Assembly (NCBI GenBank): GCA_030817875.1
Contig: JAUSZU010000001.1
Span: forward strand, 5,084,001 to 5,148,000
DNA from: Flavobacterium sp. W4I14
GTDB lineage: Bacteria > Bacteroidota > Bacteroidia > Sphingobacteriales > Sphingobacteriaceae
DNA: 64,000 bases
Reading direction: 5' to 3'
Every line of letters begins with the position of its first letter. Position 1 is the first letter of the stretch. A program made the position numbers and the translations under genes. The notes under the pieces are model-generated. The model did no database searches and was not told where the DNA came from. It saw only the letters and a list, made by a program, of their open reading frames with translations. Below, one piece after another: positions 25,240 to 33,182 of this stretch.

Positions 25240-26741
25240 AAAATACAGCAACAACCCATTTAGATAGCCTTAAGGAGGCCAGCCAGGAGTCCTATAAATT
25301 GACCGCCGCCCTGGTTTTGTTTTTTTCGGTTTTCGTTTTTAGCACTACCCTTGCGCAATCCACAGTGGAGGACCGCATCAGGCAAGTTGAGAACGGACTC
25401 ACCGAGAACATCCAGACCAGTGATTCCGCTCCATCTAATTTGCTCGAGCGGATGAAACATTTTAAAGTACAGGGGCTCAGCATCGCGGTAATTAAAGATT
25501 ATAAGGTCGATTTCGCAAAAGGCTATGGCTTTGCAGATACAGAAAAGAAAATTCGGGTAAGCGATAAAACGCTTTTTCAGGCAGCATCCATCAGTAAATC
25601 GCTGAACAGCCTGGCCATATTGAAGCTTTTTAAAGACCGGAACCTCGATTTATATGCAGATATCAATACTTATCTCAAAAGCTGGAAATTTCCTTACGAT
25701 TCGATTTCGAAGGGCAAGAAAATCAATATGGCAAACCTGCTTAGCCACACTGCTGGGTTAAATGTGCATGGTTTTGGAGGCTATGAGGCAGGTAAGCCGT
25801 TACCCTCAGTCATACAGATTTTAAACGGCGAATCTCCGGCCAATTCTGATGCGGTACATTCACTTTTCGTTCCCGGTACCCGCCAGGAATATTCCGGAGG
25901 GGGAACAACCATTTCCCAGCTGGTACTTACAGATATTACCGGGCAACAGTACGAAAACTATTTAATGGAGCAGGTACTAAAGCCGTTGGGTATGCTCAGC
26001 AGTACTTTTGCGCAGCCGCCATTGGGCATCAGGCAGGAACTGCTATCTGCAGGATACGATGGGGATGGAAAAGAGGTGAAGGGGAAATATCATATTTACC
26101 CGGAGCAGGCTGCCGCTGGTTTATGGACAAACCCCAGGGATCTGGCCAAATATATCATCGAAACCCAGCTTGCCTACCAGGGTAAATCGGCTAAGGTTCT
26201 TGATCAACAGACCACAAAGTTACGCCTTAGCCCATACATGAATAAAAATGGCGCTGCATTAGGTGTTTTTGTGGAGGATTATGATGGGATAAAGTACTTT
26301 GGGCACGGCGCAGGGAATGCTGGATTTACTGGTGGATACTACGGGAGCTTTGAGGGTGGAAATGGTCTGGTAGTGATGGTTAATTCAGATAATGGAGAAA
26401 TTGTTCAGGAGCTGATCAACAGCATTTCCAATGTATATGGTTTTAAGGGCCTGAGCAAAACCAAAAAGGTTACCCTCGCTGACGTTCCTGACCAGGATCT
26501 AAATAGCTATCTTGGCAACTATCAGCTTACTCCCCAACTTGTATTGACCGTAAGCCGCGAGGGTAAAAAGGTTTTCGTGCAGGCAACCGGGCAGCCCAAA
26601 ATAGAAGCCTTTGCAGAAAGTAGTAACAAATTTTTCTTTAAAACCATTCAGGCAAGTATGGAGTTCGTAAAAGATCAGAATGGATTAATAAAAGAAATGA
26701 TCTTTATACAAGGCCGGACCATTCATGCGAAAAAATTATAA
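25236..26741 (+). CDS. Secreted serine hydrolase (beta-lactamase/PBP-like, class C fold)
   Basis: 501 residues. A hydrophobic segment about 24-40 (LVLFFSVFVFSTTLAQ) after a long polar N-region acts as the export signal. Catalytic SxxK is SISK at 118-121 (QAASISKSLNSLA), the second motif YSGGG stands where YxN is usual, and HGAGNAGFTGG provides the third (HxG-type) box. A C-terminal ~100-residue lipocalin-like domain (YLGNYQLTPQLVLTVSREG) follows, as in many ambler-C-like esterases and D-aminopeptidases. Likely a periplasmic esterase or peptidase rather than a true beta-lactamase. Single gene with its own promoter and terminator. Confidence 0.92.
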   Translation: MKNTATTHLDSLKEASQESYKLTAALVLFFSVFVFSTTLAQSTVEDRIRQVENGLTENIQTSDSAPSNLLERMKHFKVQGLSIAVIKDYKVDFAKGYGFADTEKKIRVSDKTLFQAASISKSLNSLAILKLFKDRNLDLYADINTYLKSWKFPYDSISKGKKINMANLLSHTAGLNVHGFGGYEAGKPLPSVIQILNGESPANSDAVHSLFVPGTRQEYSGGGTTISQLVLTDITGQQYENYLMEQVLKPLGMLSSTFAQPPLGIRQELLSAGYDGDGKEVKGKYHIYPEQAAAGLWTNPRDLAKYIIETQLAYQGKSAKVLDQQTTKLRLSPYMNKNGAALGVFVEDYDGIKYFGHGAGNAGFTGGYYGSFEGGNGLVVMVNSDNGEIVQELINSISNVYGFKGLSKTKKVTLADVPDQDLNSYLGNYQLTPQLVLTVSREGKKVFVQATGQPKIEAFAESSNKFFFKTIQASMEFVKDQNGLIKEMIFIQGRTIHAKKL

Positions 26742-26774
26742 ATTCCTCGCCTAAATATTTAGGCAAGGAATTTA
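26739..26774. terminator. Bidirectional terminator
   Basis: A long palindrome TAAATTCCT(C)GCCTAAAT with its complement (one mismatch); the stop codon TAA is part of the stem. It serves the serine hydrolase and probably the convergent lysis-type cassette. Confidence 0.8.
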
Positions 26775-26849
26775 CAATATTAGGCGAAGAGCCGCTTTCT
26801 TGTTAGCTAGGTCATTGTAGAAAAGTTTCCCCAATGGGGTATTTAATAC

Positions 26850-27332
26850 TCAGTTGAATAGCCGTTTTCTCATTAGCCAGCAGGCCAGGCCGAGTACCAC
26901 TGCCAGCCCTATATACACCATAGCCAAACGCGGCTTTCTGCTTTTATCAATGTGCTGCAGCTTCTTTTTTAGCTGTGTGCTTTCCAGGTTGCGCTTTTGG
27001 TGCTGAAGCTGGAGGCCTGTTTGCTGTTGCCGATGAAGGAGCTGCCTTTTACCAACTTTTCCGCTTACCAGCACTTTTTCGGCCACTCCTTCGAAACCAT
27101 TTTCAGCACTGTAGCGGAATTTCCCCACCGGGGTAATTTGTACCACATATTCGCTATTACTGGTATCGAGCAGTAAGGTGTTTGCTTTCGCCCAGCTTTG
27201 CAGGTTACTATCTTCTTGGTATTGGCTGTTCGATTGAAGGTTTTCCGTATGCAGTGTCTTTTTGCTTTTTAAGCTACCGCAGGCCGAAAGAAGCGTGCTA
27301 CAGGCCATCAAGAGGATTAATTCATTCTTCAT
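26850..27332 (-). CDS. Spanin-like lipoprotein with C-terminal transmembrane anchor
   Basis: 160 residues starting MKNELILLMACSTLLSACGS; lipobox LSAC with Cys18. The middle is a polar, Gln/Lys-rich helical region (RQLLHRQQQTGLQLQHQKRN) likely to form a coiled coil, and the end has a transmembrane helix (YIGLAVVLGLACWL) with positive tail RKRLFN. A lipid anchor at one end and an inner-membrane helix at the other is the topology of unimolecular spanins (u-spanins), which fuse the inner and outer membranes in phage lysis. Its start overlaps the CHAP-domain gene by 11 bases. Spanin function is inferred from topology and neighbours, not from sequence homology. Confidence 0.65.
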   Translation of the reverse strand: MKNELILLMACSTLLSACGSLKSKKTLHTENLQSNSQYQEDSNLQSWAKANTLLLDTSNSEYVVQITPVGKFRYSAENGFEGVAEKVLVSGKVGKRQLLHRQQQTGLQLQHQKRNLESTQLKKKLQHIDKSRKPRLAMVYIGLAVVLGLACWLMRKRLFN

Positions 27333-27873
27333 TGTCCGCTCCTTTCTTTTTGGTCCAATCGGCAAAGTATTTGATGGCTTTTAAGGGCCGCCGTTTGCGG
27401 TATACGCCATCGCCTTCCCTGCTGCCTGCTATATTGGTATTCCCTTCAATGGTAATAAGCCAGTTGCCTTCCTGCCGCTCTACCAGGCCACAGTGGGCAA
27501 TGCGTTTCAGGTGGCTAAAGTAAATGCCGAATACCACTGCGGGCCTTATCTCTTTGGTGCGTTTACTTAGCGGAAATAAGGCCGGGCTCCAGGGGGTACG
27601 TGGTGCGGGGTAACCAGCCTGGCCAAAAACCCAGCTTACAAAAGCCGCACACCAGGGGCTGCCTTGTTCAACACCTGTATAACGCAGGTACGCAGCTACC
27701 CGTGGCCCATCGTTATGGCCTGATACTTCGCGCACGCCAAGTTCGTTTTTTGCAATGCACAACAGCTTGGTCCTATCGGGAATTGCCCTGTTTATGTTAT
27801 AGCGGCCAGGCAGGCTATTCCCGCTAAAAAGAGCAAAGCAAACGATGCCCAAAAAAATCTTAACTGTTGCCAT
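27322..27873 (-). CDS. CHAP-domain endolysin-like peptidoglycan hydrolase
   Basis: 183 residues. An N-terminal hydrophobic segment (KIFLGIVCFALFSG) acts as signal or signal-anchor. The CHAP-type papain fold shows Cys75 (SPWCAAFVSWVF), His127 (RIAHCGLVE) and the Glu143/Asn145 region (IEGNTN) as catalytic residues; NELGVREVSGHNDGPRVAAY is a common lead-in for phage and phage-like amidases. It would cut peptide bonds of the murein. The start overlaps the membrane-protein gene by 82 bases, a compact phage-like arrangement. The role is probably cell lysis or controlled wall opening. Confidence 0.85.
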   Translation of the reverse strand: MATVKIFLGIVCFALFSGNSLPGRYNINRAIPDRTKLLCIAKNELGVREVSGHNDGPRVAAYLRYTGVEQGSPWCAAFVSWVFGQAGYPAPRTPWSPALFPLSKRTKEIRPAVVFGIYFSHLKRIAHCGLVERQEGNWLITIEGNTNIAGSREGDGVYRKRRPLKAIKYFADWTKKKGADNEE

Positions 27874-28166
27874 GATGTGAGTTGTTTAAAGCGTAAAACC
27901 ATATCCGTTAAATTAAGCAGGCCAAGGCCGAGCCAAAAGCGGTACAAGAGCCACCAGGAAATTTGCAATAGGGCCACATAACATAACAGGGCCAGCAAAA
28001 TCAGCTGCCAAATGCCTGCATCGAGCAGGGCAGCGGTGGGTTCGAAGGTTCTTAATAAATTAGGCAGTGTAAGCCAGCCCAAAACCAAAATGGTGGCCAG
28101 CATCAGTTTTTCGAGTATTTGCCTTGTCGGCATCAGCGCCGTTAAAGCCAGTTTTAATGTTTTCAT
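27792..28166 (-). CDS. Small membrane protein, holin-like position
   Basis: 124 residues with three or four transmembrane helices: about 20-38 (KLMLATILVLGWLTL), 48-75 (GIWQLILLALLCYVALLQISW), and 100-122 (FFWASFALLFLAGIACLA). No recognised family. It lies directly upstream of the endolysin-like gene and overlaps it, where a holin would be expected. The holin role is inferred only from context and topology. Confidence 0.6.
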   Translation of the reverse strand: MKTLKLALTALMPTRQILEKLMLATILVLGWLTLPNLLRTFEPTAALLDAGIWQLILLALLCYVALLQISWWLLYRFWLGLGLLNLTDMVLRFKQLTSWQQLRFFWASFALLFLAGIACLAAIT

Positions 28167-28185
28167 ATCTTTTCTTTTTAAAAAA

Positions 28186-28216
28186 GCCCAAACCTGCGGC
28201 TTTGCAAGGTTTGGGC
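28186..28216 (-). terminator. Internal terminator/attenuator between DUF6266 gene and lysis genes
   Basis: A 10-bp stem GCCCAAACCT/AGGTTTGGGC with an 11-nt loop, followed on the minus strand by TTTTTT. It would make the DUF6266 message more abundant than the read-through lysis genes. Confidence 0.8.
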
Positions 28217-28236
28217 GGTTTAATTAACTAGTTAAA

Positions 28237-28875
28237 CTAAGGAATGTTATAAGTGCCCAGATACTGGCTGCTTGATACCGAAGTGGCATCGCGCTTAACC
28301 GCAAAAGCCCATGCGTGAAAAACATCACCTGTAAAGCCGGCACCAATTGCCGCGGTATAGGTAAGTGCGCCGCGCTGTGCCTCTTCGTATACCAGGTACA
28401 TCTTTTTGGTATCGTTAAAGAGCACTACCGTTAACAGGTCATCGGTAAAGGCGCTGTAGCGGTTTAAAATGCTCTGCCAGTTCAGTACCAGGTCTGCACC
28501 CTGCAAACCCGCGTTAAGCCCATGAAAAACCGAGAGCGAACCTTTGCTCAGCACCACCTGCGAAAAATCGATAGTATAATCAGGATAGTCACCTACAATG
28601 GCCTGGGTTAAAAAGACCCTTACTGCGGCATTGTAACCTGTAAGTTTGCTCAGCTGTTTATCTTTAAAGCCAATGTTTAAAATGTCTTTAATAGGACTCA
28701 GGTACATCGGTGCCAGGGCAAATTTGCTGCGCTGAGCCAATTGTGGTTGGGTACTGGGTTTACTGCTCTTTTTGGGCAGGCCCCTTAGGTAATCTACACT
28801 GCGCCAGTTGCTGCCAATTATACTGCCTACTTTGCCCGAGAATGCGCCATTTGCGCCTTTTGAATACGTTGCCAT
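28237..28875 (-). CDS. DUF6266 family protein
   Basis: 212 residues starting MATYSKGANGAFSGKVGSII, the hallmark of DUF6266, a family found in many copies in Bacteroidota genomes with no proven function. No signal peptide. The N-terminal Gly-rich patch (GSIIGSNWRSVDYLRGLPKK) is the most conserved part; the rest is predicted beta-rich (two repeated sandwiches, for example LVLNWQSILNRYSAFTDD and DVFHAWAFAVKRD). It is the first gene of the lysis-type cassette and is cut off from it by a strong hairpin. It may be a structural or exported particle protein; this is speculation. Confidence 0.85.
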   Translation of the reverse strand: MATYSKGANGAFSGKVGSIIGSNWRSVDYLRGLPKKSSKPSTQPQLAQRSKFALAPMYLSPIKDILNIGFKDKQLSKLTGYNAAVRVFLTQAIVGDYPDYTIDFSQVVLSKGSLSVFHGLNAGLQGADLVLNWQSILNRYSAFTDDLLTVVLFNDTKKMYLVYEEAQRGALTYTAAIGAGFTGDVFHAWAFAVKRDATSVSSSQYLGTYNIP

Positions 28876-28988
28876 AATTTTTGTTTTTTAAGTGAAAAAA
28901 TGTTTGTTTAAAAAAGGATTTCTGTTTATACCGGTATGTTTAAATCCATGTCCAAACGTAGCGGCTTAGCAGCACTGGCGCCCCATTT

Positions 28989-29045
28989 TGAGCTAAAATG
29001 AGCTAAATTGAGCTAAATAAGACCGTTTTTGAGCTAAAATGAGCC
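28989..29045. repeat. Short tandem repeat GAGCTAAAAT
   Basis: Three consecutive units of GAGCTAAA(A/T)T with 10-11-base period, a 12-base interruption, then another unit and a partial one. No gene spans it. Confidence 0.75.
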
Positions 29046-29134
29046 ATTGGCATTTAAAGGGCGGCATTGCAGGGACCCATACGCTTGTGGCGGCCCAATA
29101 CCTTTAAATTTAACCATGGGGCACGAAAAATAAT

Positions 29135-29203
29135 TTAACCACAGATAGAAAGGATGCACACGGATATAAAAATCTGTGTTTATCTGTGTGCATCTGTGGT
29201 TAA
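29135..29203. repeat. CACAGAT-type inverted repeat
   Basis: Outer arms TTAACCACAGAT and ATCTGTGGTTAA are perfect. Inner arms (GATGCACACGGAT and ATCTGTGTGCATC) are nearly so. The 'AACCACAGAT..ACACGGAT' style is a widespread interspersed repeat of many bacterial genomes. Confidence 0.75.
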
Positions 29204-29318
29204 AAATTCTCAACTTAATTACATTGGGTGGCGCCCTGCTTAAGGGCAGCATAACCATCGGCGGAGGTGCCATTCTGCGAAAGCAAGCTCCGGCTTTACC
29301 TTTTAGGTAAAGAAAAGG

Positions 29319-29400
29319 TAACTGTGGGGTAACCCTGGGGTTATCCTGGGGTTAACTTGGTAGCAACAAAGGGTAAACAACAGGTAATGCAGGGGTAATT
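29319..29400. repeat. GGGGTTA-rich degenerate repeat
   Basis: TGGGGTAACCC, TGGGGTTATCC and TGGGGTTAAC follow one another with 11-12-base period; GGGTAAACAACAGGTAATG and GGGGTAATT then run up to the start of the HNH gene. Confidence 0.5.
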
Positions 29401-29413
29401 AAATACGGCCCTT

Positions 29414-30406
29414 TTGGCTGCGGCTTATAAATTTTATTGGTTTCTGTCTATTTTAGATGAAGTAGAAAATGGTCATCATCACATTCCTAAACAAAGGATA
29501 TTTGTAGGAATGGTTGCCGCCAGTTGGTATACCATTAATTATTTCCACATTAGTTTCGGCAAGCAAGATCAGTTGCATGATAAAGTAAAAGAAATTGCAG
29601 CCGTTGAAGGGATAAGTATTGATGAGGACCGAAACAAGATTAAGCAACGCCTGAACAGTAGTGACCTACTGGCTACACAAAAGTTATTATGGCATTTTGA
29701 TAAACAGGTTCCGCACCGTTTTTTAAGCACCTGGTTTCCATCCATTGCAGAAAACCGAAGTGCCACCTATCAGGCATCACAAACTTTTGAAAACAATTGT
29801 CTTTATGCGGTTGATCAAACGCATATTACCATTAATCCAATCTGGATCGATTACCTCAGTAAGAATTCAGGGATTTTAAAAAGCTTTTGTTACTGGAAAC
29901 TAAGTTTGTATTTGCAGAAACACAATCCCAATGTACCAGATATTCCGGACAAGTTAATTAAGCCTGCAAAAAGAAACAGCTTGGTAAAACAGCGTAAGGT
30001 TTGGGATATGGTAATTGAAGAGTTAGGCGGGGTAGATTGCATCTACACAAACCAAAAACTATACAAAGATAGCTTTGCAGTAGAACACTTTATTCCCTAT
30101 GCTTTTGTTTCGCATGATCTGCTCTGGAATTTGATACCTGCAAACCCCTCCTTTAACAGTTCGAAATCGGATAAGCTACCCCGTATGGATATTTACTTTG
30201 ATACTTTTTATCACTTGCAAAAAACTGCCATCGAAATTATCAAATATAAAATACCTAAAGAAAAGCTACTGGAAGATTATCTGAGCATTTTTCCTGACCT
30301 GGAAAGTGTTAAGGAATTGCCAGAGGAGTATAAGCTAAAGTTTAAAACAACTATTGAGCCCTTAATTACGATTGCCCGAAATAATGGGTTTGAGTATATG
30401 GTTTAA
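29414..30406 (+). CDS. HNH endonuclease domain protein, probably 5'-truncated
   Basis: 330 residues from a TTG codon; the first residues LLAAAYKFYWFLSIL normally lie a little inside homologous proteins, and an in-frame stop sits only 18 bases upstream, so the N-terminus is probably lost. C-terminal HNH motif: FAVEHFIPYAFVSHDLLWNL then NPSFNSSKSDKLP (His, Asn and Asn/Lys of the beta-beta-alpha-metal fold) near residues 225-260, preceded by GGVDCIYTNQKLY. Such proteins occur in restriction or defence clusters; a GmrSD-like nuclease gene follows 477 bases downstream. DNA cleavage is inferred from the motif. Confidence 0.75.
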   Translation: MAAAYKFYWFLSILDEVENGHHHIPKQRIFVGMVAASWYTINYFHISFGKQDQLHDKVKEIAAVEGISIDEDRNKIKQRLNSSDLLATQKLLWHFDKQVPHRFLSTWFPSIAENRSATYQASQTFENNCLYAVDQTHITINPIWIDYLSKNSGILKSFCYWKLSLYLQKHNPNVPDIPDKLIKPAKRNSLVKQRKVWDMVIEELGGVDCIYTNQKLYKDSFAVEHFIPYAFVSHDLLWNLIPANPSFNSSKSDKLPRMDIYFDTFYHLQKTAIEIIKYKIPKEKLLEDYLSIFPDLESVKELPEEYKLKFKTTIEPLITIARNNGFEYMV

Positions 30407-30883
30407 TGAATATGTAATTTCGCCTTTATTCTATACGACCCAGGGCAACCTATGCCTATGTGTGCCAGATTTAGTAAATAAATTTCTGTTTGAAACAGGG
30501 ATAAAATAGACGATACTGATACCATGGATCTTAAGGATATTATCTCTGCGATAATAATAGAAAGCCAGTTTTTATTTGATTTAATATACTTCAAAGATGC
30601 TCATTAATCATGCAAACTTGAGCATGATTACGTAAGATTTTATCAACCACTTTATTGTTCTTACTCTTAAATCTGCATAAATGGGGGTTAAATGTTAATA
30701 ATAAGGATTTAATTATATATGTTTATATGCATTTGATAGATTTAAATTACGCTCATGATTATCAATCTTCCTACTTGTTATCCTAACCGAAAACTCGGTT
30801 ATCGACCTACGTTTCATACTTAACCCTTATTTTAAATTACAAATTAATTCAATTAAAATAATTAATTATTATCAACTTTATTA
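30407..30883. other. AT-rich intergenic stretch without a gene
   Basis: No coding signal or clear hairpin. It probably holds the promoter of the GmrSD-like gene. The low-GC leader AATTAATTATTATCAAC directly precedes its start codon. Confidence 0.5.
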
Positions 30884-32728
30884 ATGGAAAAAAAAACTCT
30901 CTCAAATTTATTAGAAGGTAAAATCTTTCGGATACCAGACTACCAAAGAGGCTATGCTTGGGATGAAAAACAATGGAAAGATTTTGTTGAAGATATAGAC
31001 GCCTTAATCGACGATAAGATACTCAGCCATTACACAGGTACAATTGTTATTTATCAAGCCCCGGAAAAATCTACTGAAAATTATGGAACAAAAAAACTAG
31101 AACTGGTTGATGTTGTTGATGGTCAACAAAGACTGACTACCTGTAGTTTATATTTATCAATCATTATAAATGAACTAATCAGAGTTGGTGAAAATGATTT
31201 TGTGGCAGAATTACCAATCTATTTATATGCTGGTTCAAAAAGTAAACTACGCCTAAATAATGATACAGCTGATTTTTATTTTGATTTGATCACAAAAGGT
31301 GTAAACCATGTTAAAGCAAATACTGTTCATCAAAAACGACTTTTATCGGGATACCATTATTTAAAATCTCATATCCATGAACAGATACAAAAAAGAGCAG
31401 AGGATGGAATTGCATATTTAAAAGAATTATTCGACGCCTTAATTAGAAAGTTAAATTTCTCTTTTTATCCAATTGAAGTTGAGAGTGAAATTGGAATGAC
31501 CTTCGAGCTAATGAATTCCAGAGGTAAAGATCTTTCAGCAATGGAATTATTGAAGAATTATCTAATGTATTGGATATATCGCAATATTCCACAAGAAAAT
31601 GAAAAGGAAGATTTTACCAGATTAATTAATAAAACCTGGAAGGAAGTTTATACAAACATAGCAAGCTGTAATGGCAGTGAAAATCAATGTTTACGTATTG
31701 CTTGGACCCTACATGTGAGCCATACACCTAAACATTGGGATAATTACCGAGGCTTTAAATCTGAGGACGTTATACCACTCAGGGATTTCTCGGTAAAATC
31801 CAAGGAACAAGTCAAGGCGTTCATAACTACATTTGTTAATGGATTAGGACTTATTTCAAAACATTATGCATCAATATTAAAACCAGACAATACCGATATA
31901 TCTTTAAAGGAGTTAGATCTACTAGCAAAAATTAAAAATGCGGGAAATATAGCGAATTATTTGCCATTAATGGTGGCTGCTAAAATAAAGAATGAATGTA
32001 AATCAATAGAGGTAAATGATTATTTGTCATTTTTAAAAGCACTTGAGAATTTTTCCTTCCGAGTATTTCTTTGGGAAGGCAGGAGAAGCAATTCAGGATT
32101 ATCTAAATTTTATCGATGGGCTGATGATATTTTTAAGGATAAGTTTCCTATTACAAACATTACCGAGTGGATTTATGGAACCTTGAATTGGTATTCGAAT
32201 GAGAATGGGTTCAGAAAAGAACTCTATGAAGACTTTTTTGATTGGTATCAGTATAGTAGGTTGTTAAAATACACATTATTTGAGTACGAATTATTCCTTC
32301 TCAATGGTAGAAATAAGCCAAAGCTAGGGTGGGATGAGATAACCGATGCAACAATTGAACATATTCTTCCACAAAACCCTAAAAACGATTCATTATGGCT
32401 CCAAACATGGAATCCTGCCGATATAAGAAAGTATCAACATGATATATCTAACTTAGTGCTTACCAAAGATAATTCCCGTTACCTTAATTTCGAATTTAAT
32501 CGTAAGAAAGGAGAAGCGGGTAGTGGCTTTTGTTATGCTAACTCAGATATAAGACAAGAAAGAGAAATTTCAGATTTTTCTGATTGGACTTCATCAAGCT
32601 GCGAAAGTAGAAGAGTGAAATTATTAGATTGGATTGTCAAAACTTGGGGAGTTGATAAACATTACGAAATAATACTTGATGAAATGGTGGAGGAGGAAGA
32701 GGATTTAGATTTTGCAGAAAGAGAATAG
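30884..32728 (+). CDS. GmrSD-like DUF262/DUF1524 protein (type IV restriction-like)
   Basis: 614 residues. N-terminal DUF262 (ParB/Srx-like NTPase fold) with IPDYQRGYAW at 17-26 and the DGQQRLTT motif at about 79-86; then a helical middle, and a C-terminal DUF1524 HNH domain with TIEHILPQNP (His about 492) and LVLTKDNSRYLNFEF. This fused GmrS-GmrD layout is that of type IV enzymes that cut modified (for example glucosylated) phage DNA. It is an apparent single-gene system next to an HNH nuclease gene. Cleavage specificity cannot be told from sequence. Confidence 0.9.
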   Translation: MEKKTLSNLLEGKIFRIPDYQRGYAWDEKQWKDFVEDIDALIDDKILSHYTGTIVIYQAPEKSTENYGTKKLELVDVVDGQQRLTTCSLYLSIIINELIRVGENDFVAELPIYLYAGSKSKLRLNNDTADFYFDLITKGVNHVKANTVHQKRLLSGYHYLKSHIHEQIQKRAEDGIAYLKELFDALIRKLNFSFYPIEVESEIGMTFELMNSRGKDLSAMELLKNYLMYWIYRNIPQENEKEDFTRLINKTWKEVYTNIASCNGSENQCLRIAWTLHVSHTPKHWDNYRGFKSEDVIPLRDFSVKSKEQVKAFITTFVNGLGLISKHYASILKPDNTDISLKELDLLAKIKNAGNIANYLPLMVAAKIKNECKSIEVNDYLSFLKALENFSFRVFLWEGRRSNSGLSKFYRWADDIFKDKFPITNITEWIYGTLNWYSNENGFRKELYEDFFDWYQYSRLLKYTLFEYELFLLNGRNKPKLGWDEITDATIEHILPQNPKNDSLWLQTWNPADIRKYQHDISNLVLTKDNSRYLNFEFNRKKGEAGSGFCYANSDIRQEREISDFSDWTSSSCESRRVKLLDWIVKTWGVDKHYEIILDEMVEEEEDLDFAERE

Positions 32729-32834
32729 TTTATTCAAATTTAGGCTGATTTTAAATCAAAAGAAAGCATGGGTTAATTATTATTTTTAACTCGTGCCTTC
32801 TTAAAAAAGGTAACTGCATAATTGCAGAGATATG

Positions 32835-32969
32835 CTAATGTGATGCGAAGTATTTCTTTTCTCGCCATTCCCAAGGCAGAATTCCCTCCGCCTCCTGCCA
32901 TAAACCTATTTTATTTTTCCATGCGGTGATTTCCAATGGTGCATACAGCGGATCGCTGGAGTATTTTTT
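32835..32969 (-). pseudogene. 3' remnant of an unidentified gene
   Basis: An open frame without a start codon, entered after a TAA in an A-run: residues KKYSSDPLYAPLEITAWKNK ... LPWEWREKKYFASH then stop. It has good coding character (Trp, Glu/Lys rich) and no family that I recognise. It is convergent with the GmrSD-like gene and adjoins an interspersed repeat. Confidence 0.45.
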
Positions 32970-33011
32970 TTAAAATGTCAGGCCATCCCCAGTTTAACAA
33001 TTTCCCCGTTC

Positions 33012-33061
33012 AATTAAAACCTGGCATTAACGTGGTGAAACCGTTGGTTAGCGTGGCGAAA
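33012..33061. repeat. Interspersed ~50-bp repeat, copy 1
   Basis: Core ATTAACGTGGTGAAACCGTT followed by GGTTAGCGTGGCGAA. It is shared with 52097-52153 and 53384-53437, and contains an internal direct repeat CGTGG(T/C)GAAA. Confidence 0.8.
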
Positions 33062-33182
33062 CAACCCTTAAACGCCGAAATAATTGCAACCACAAATCTT
33101 CATTCAACTGTCAGAGACAGACACCGAATTATTCCCATAACAAAAGATAGAGCAAATGGCCCGCCCGCAGGAAAGGCCAAAG

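Noticed and set aside
25236..26741. Beta-lactamase resistance gene
   Set aside because: The YxN motif is replaced by YSG and a lipocalin-like C-terminal domain is present, pointing to an esterase or peptidase relative.
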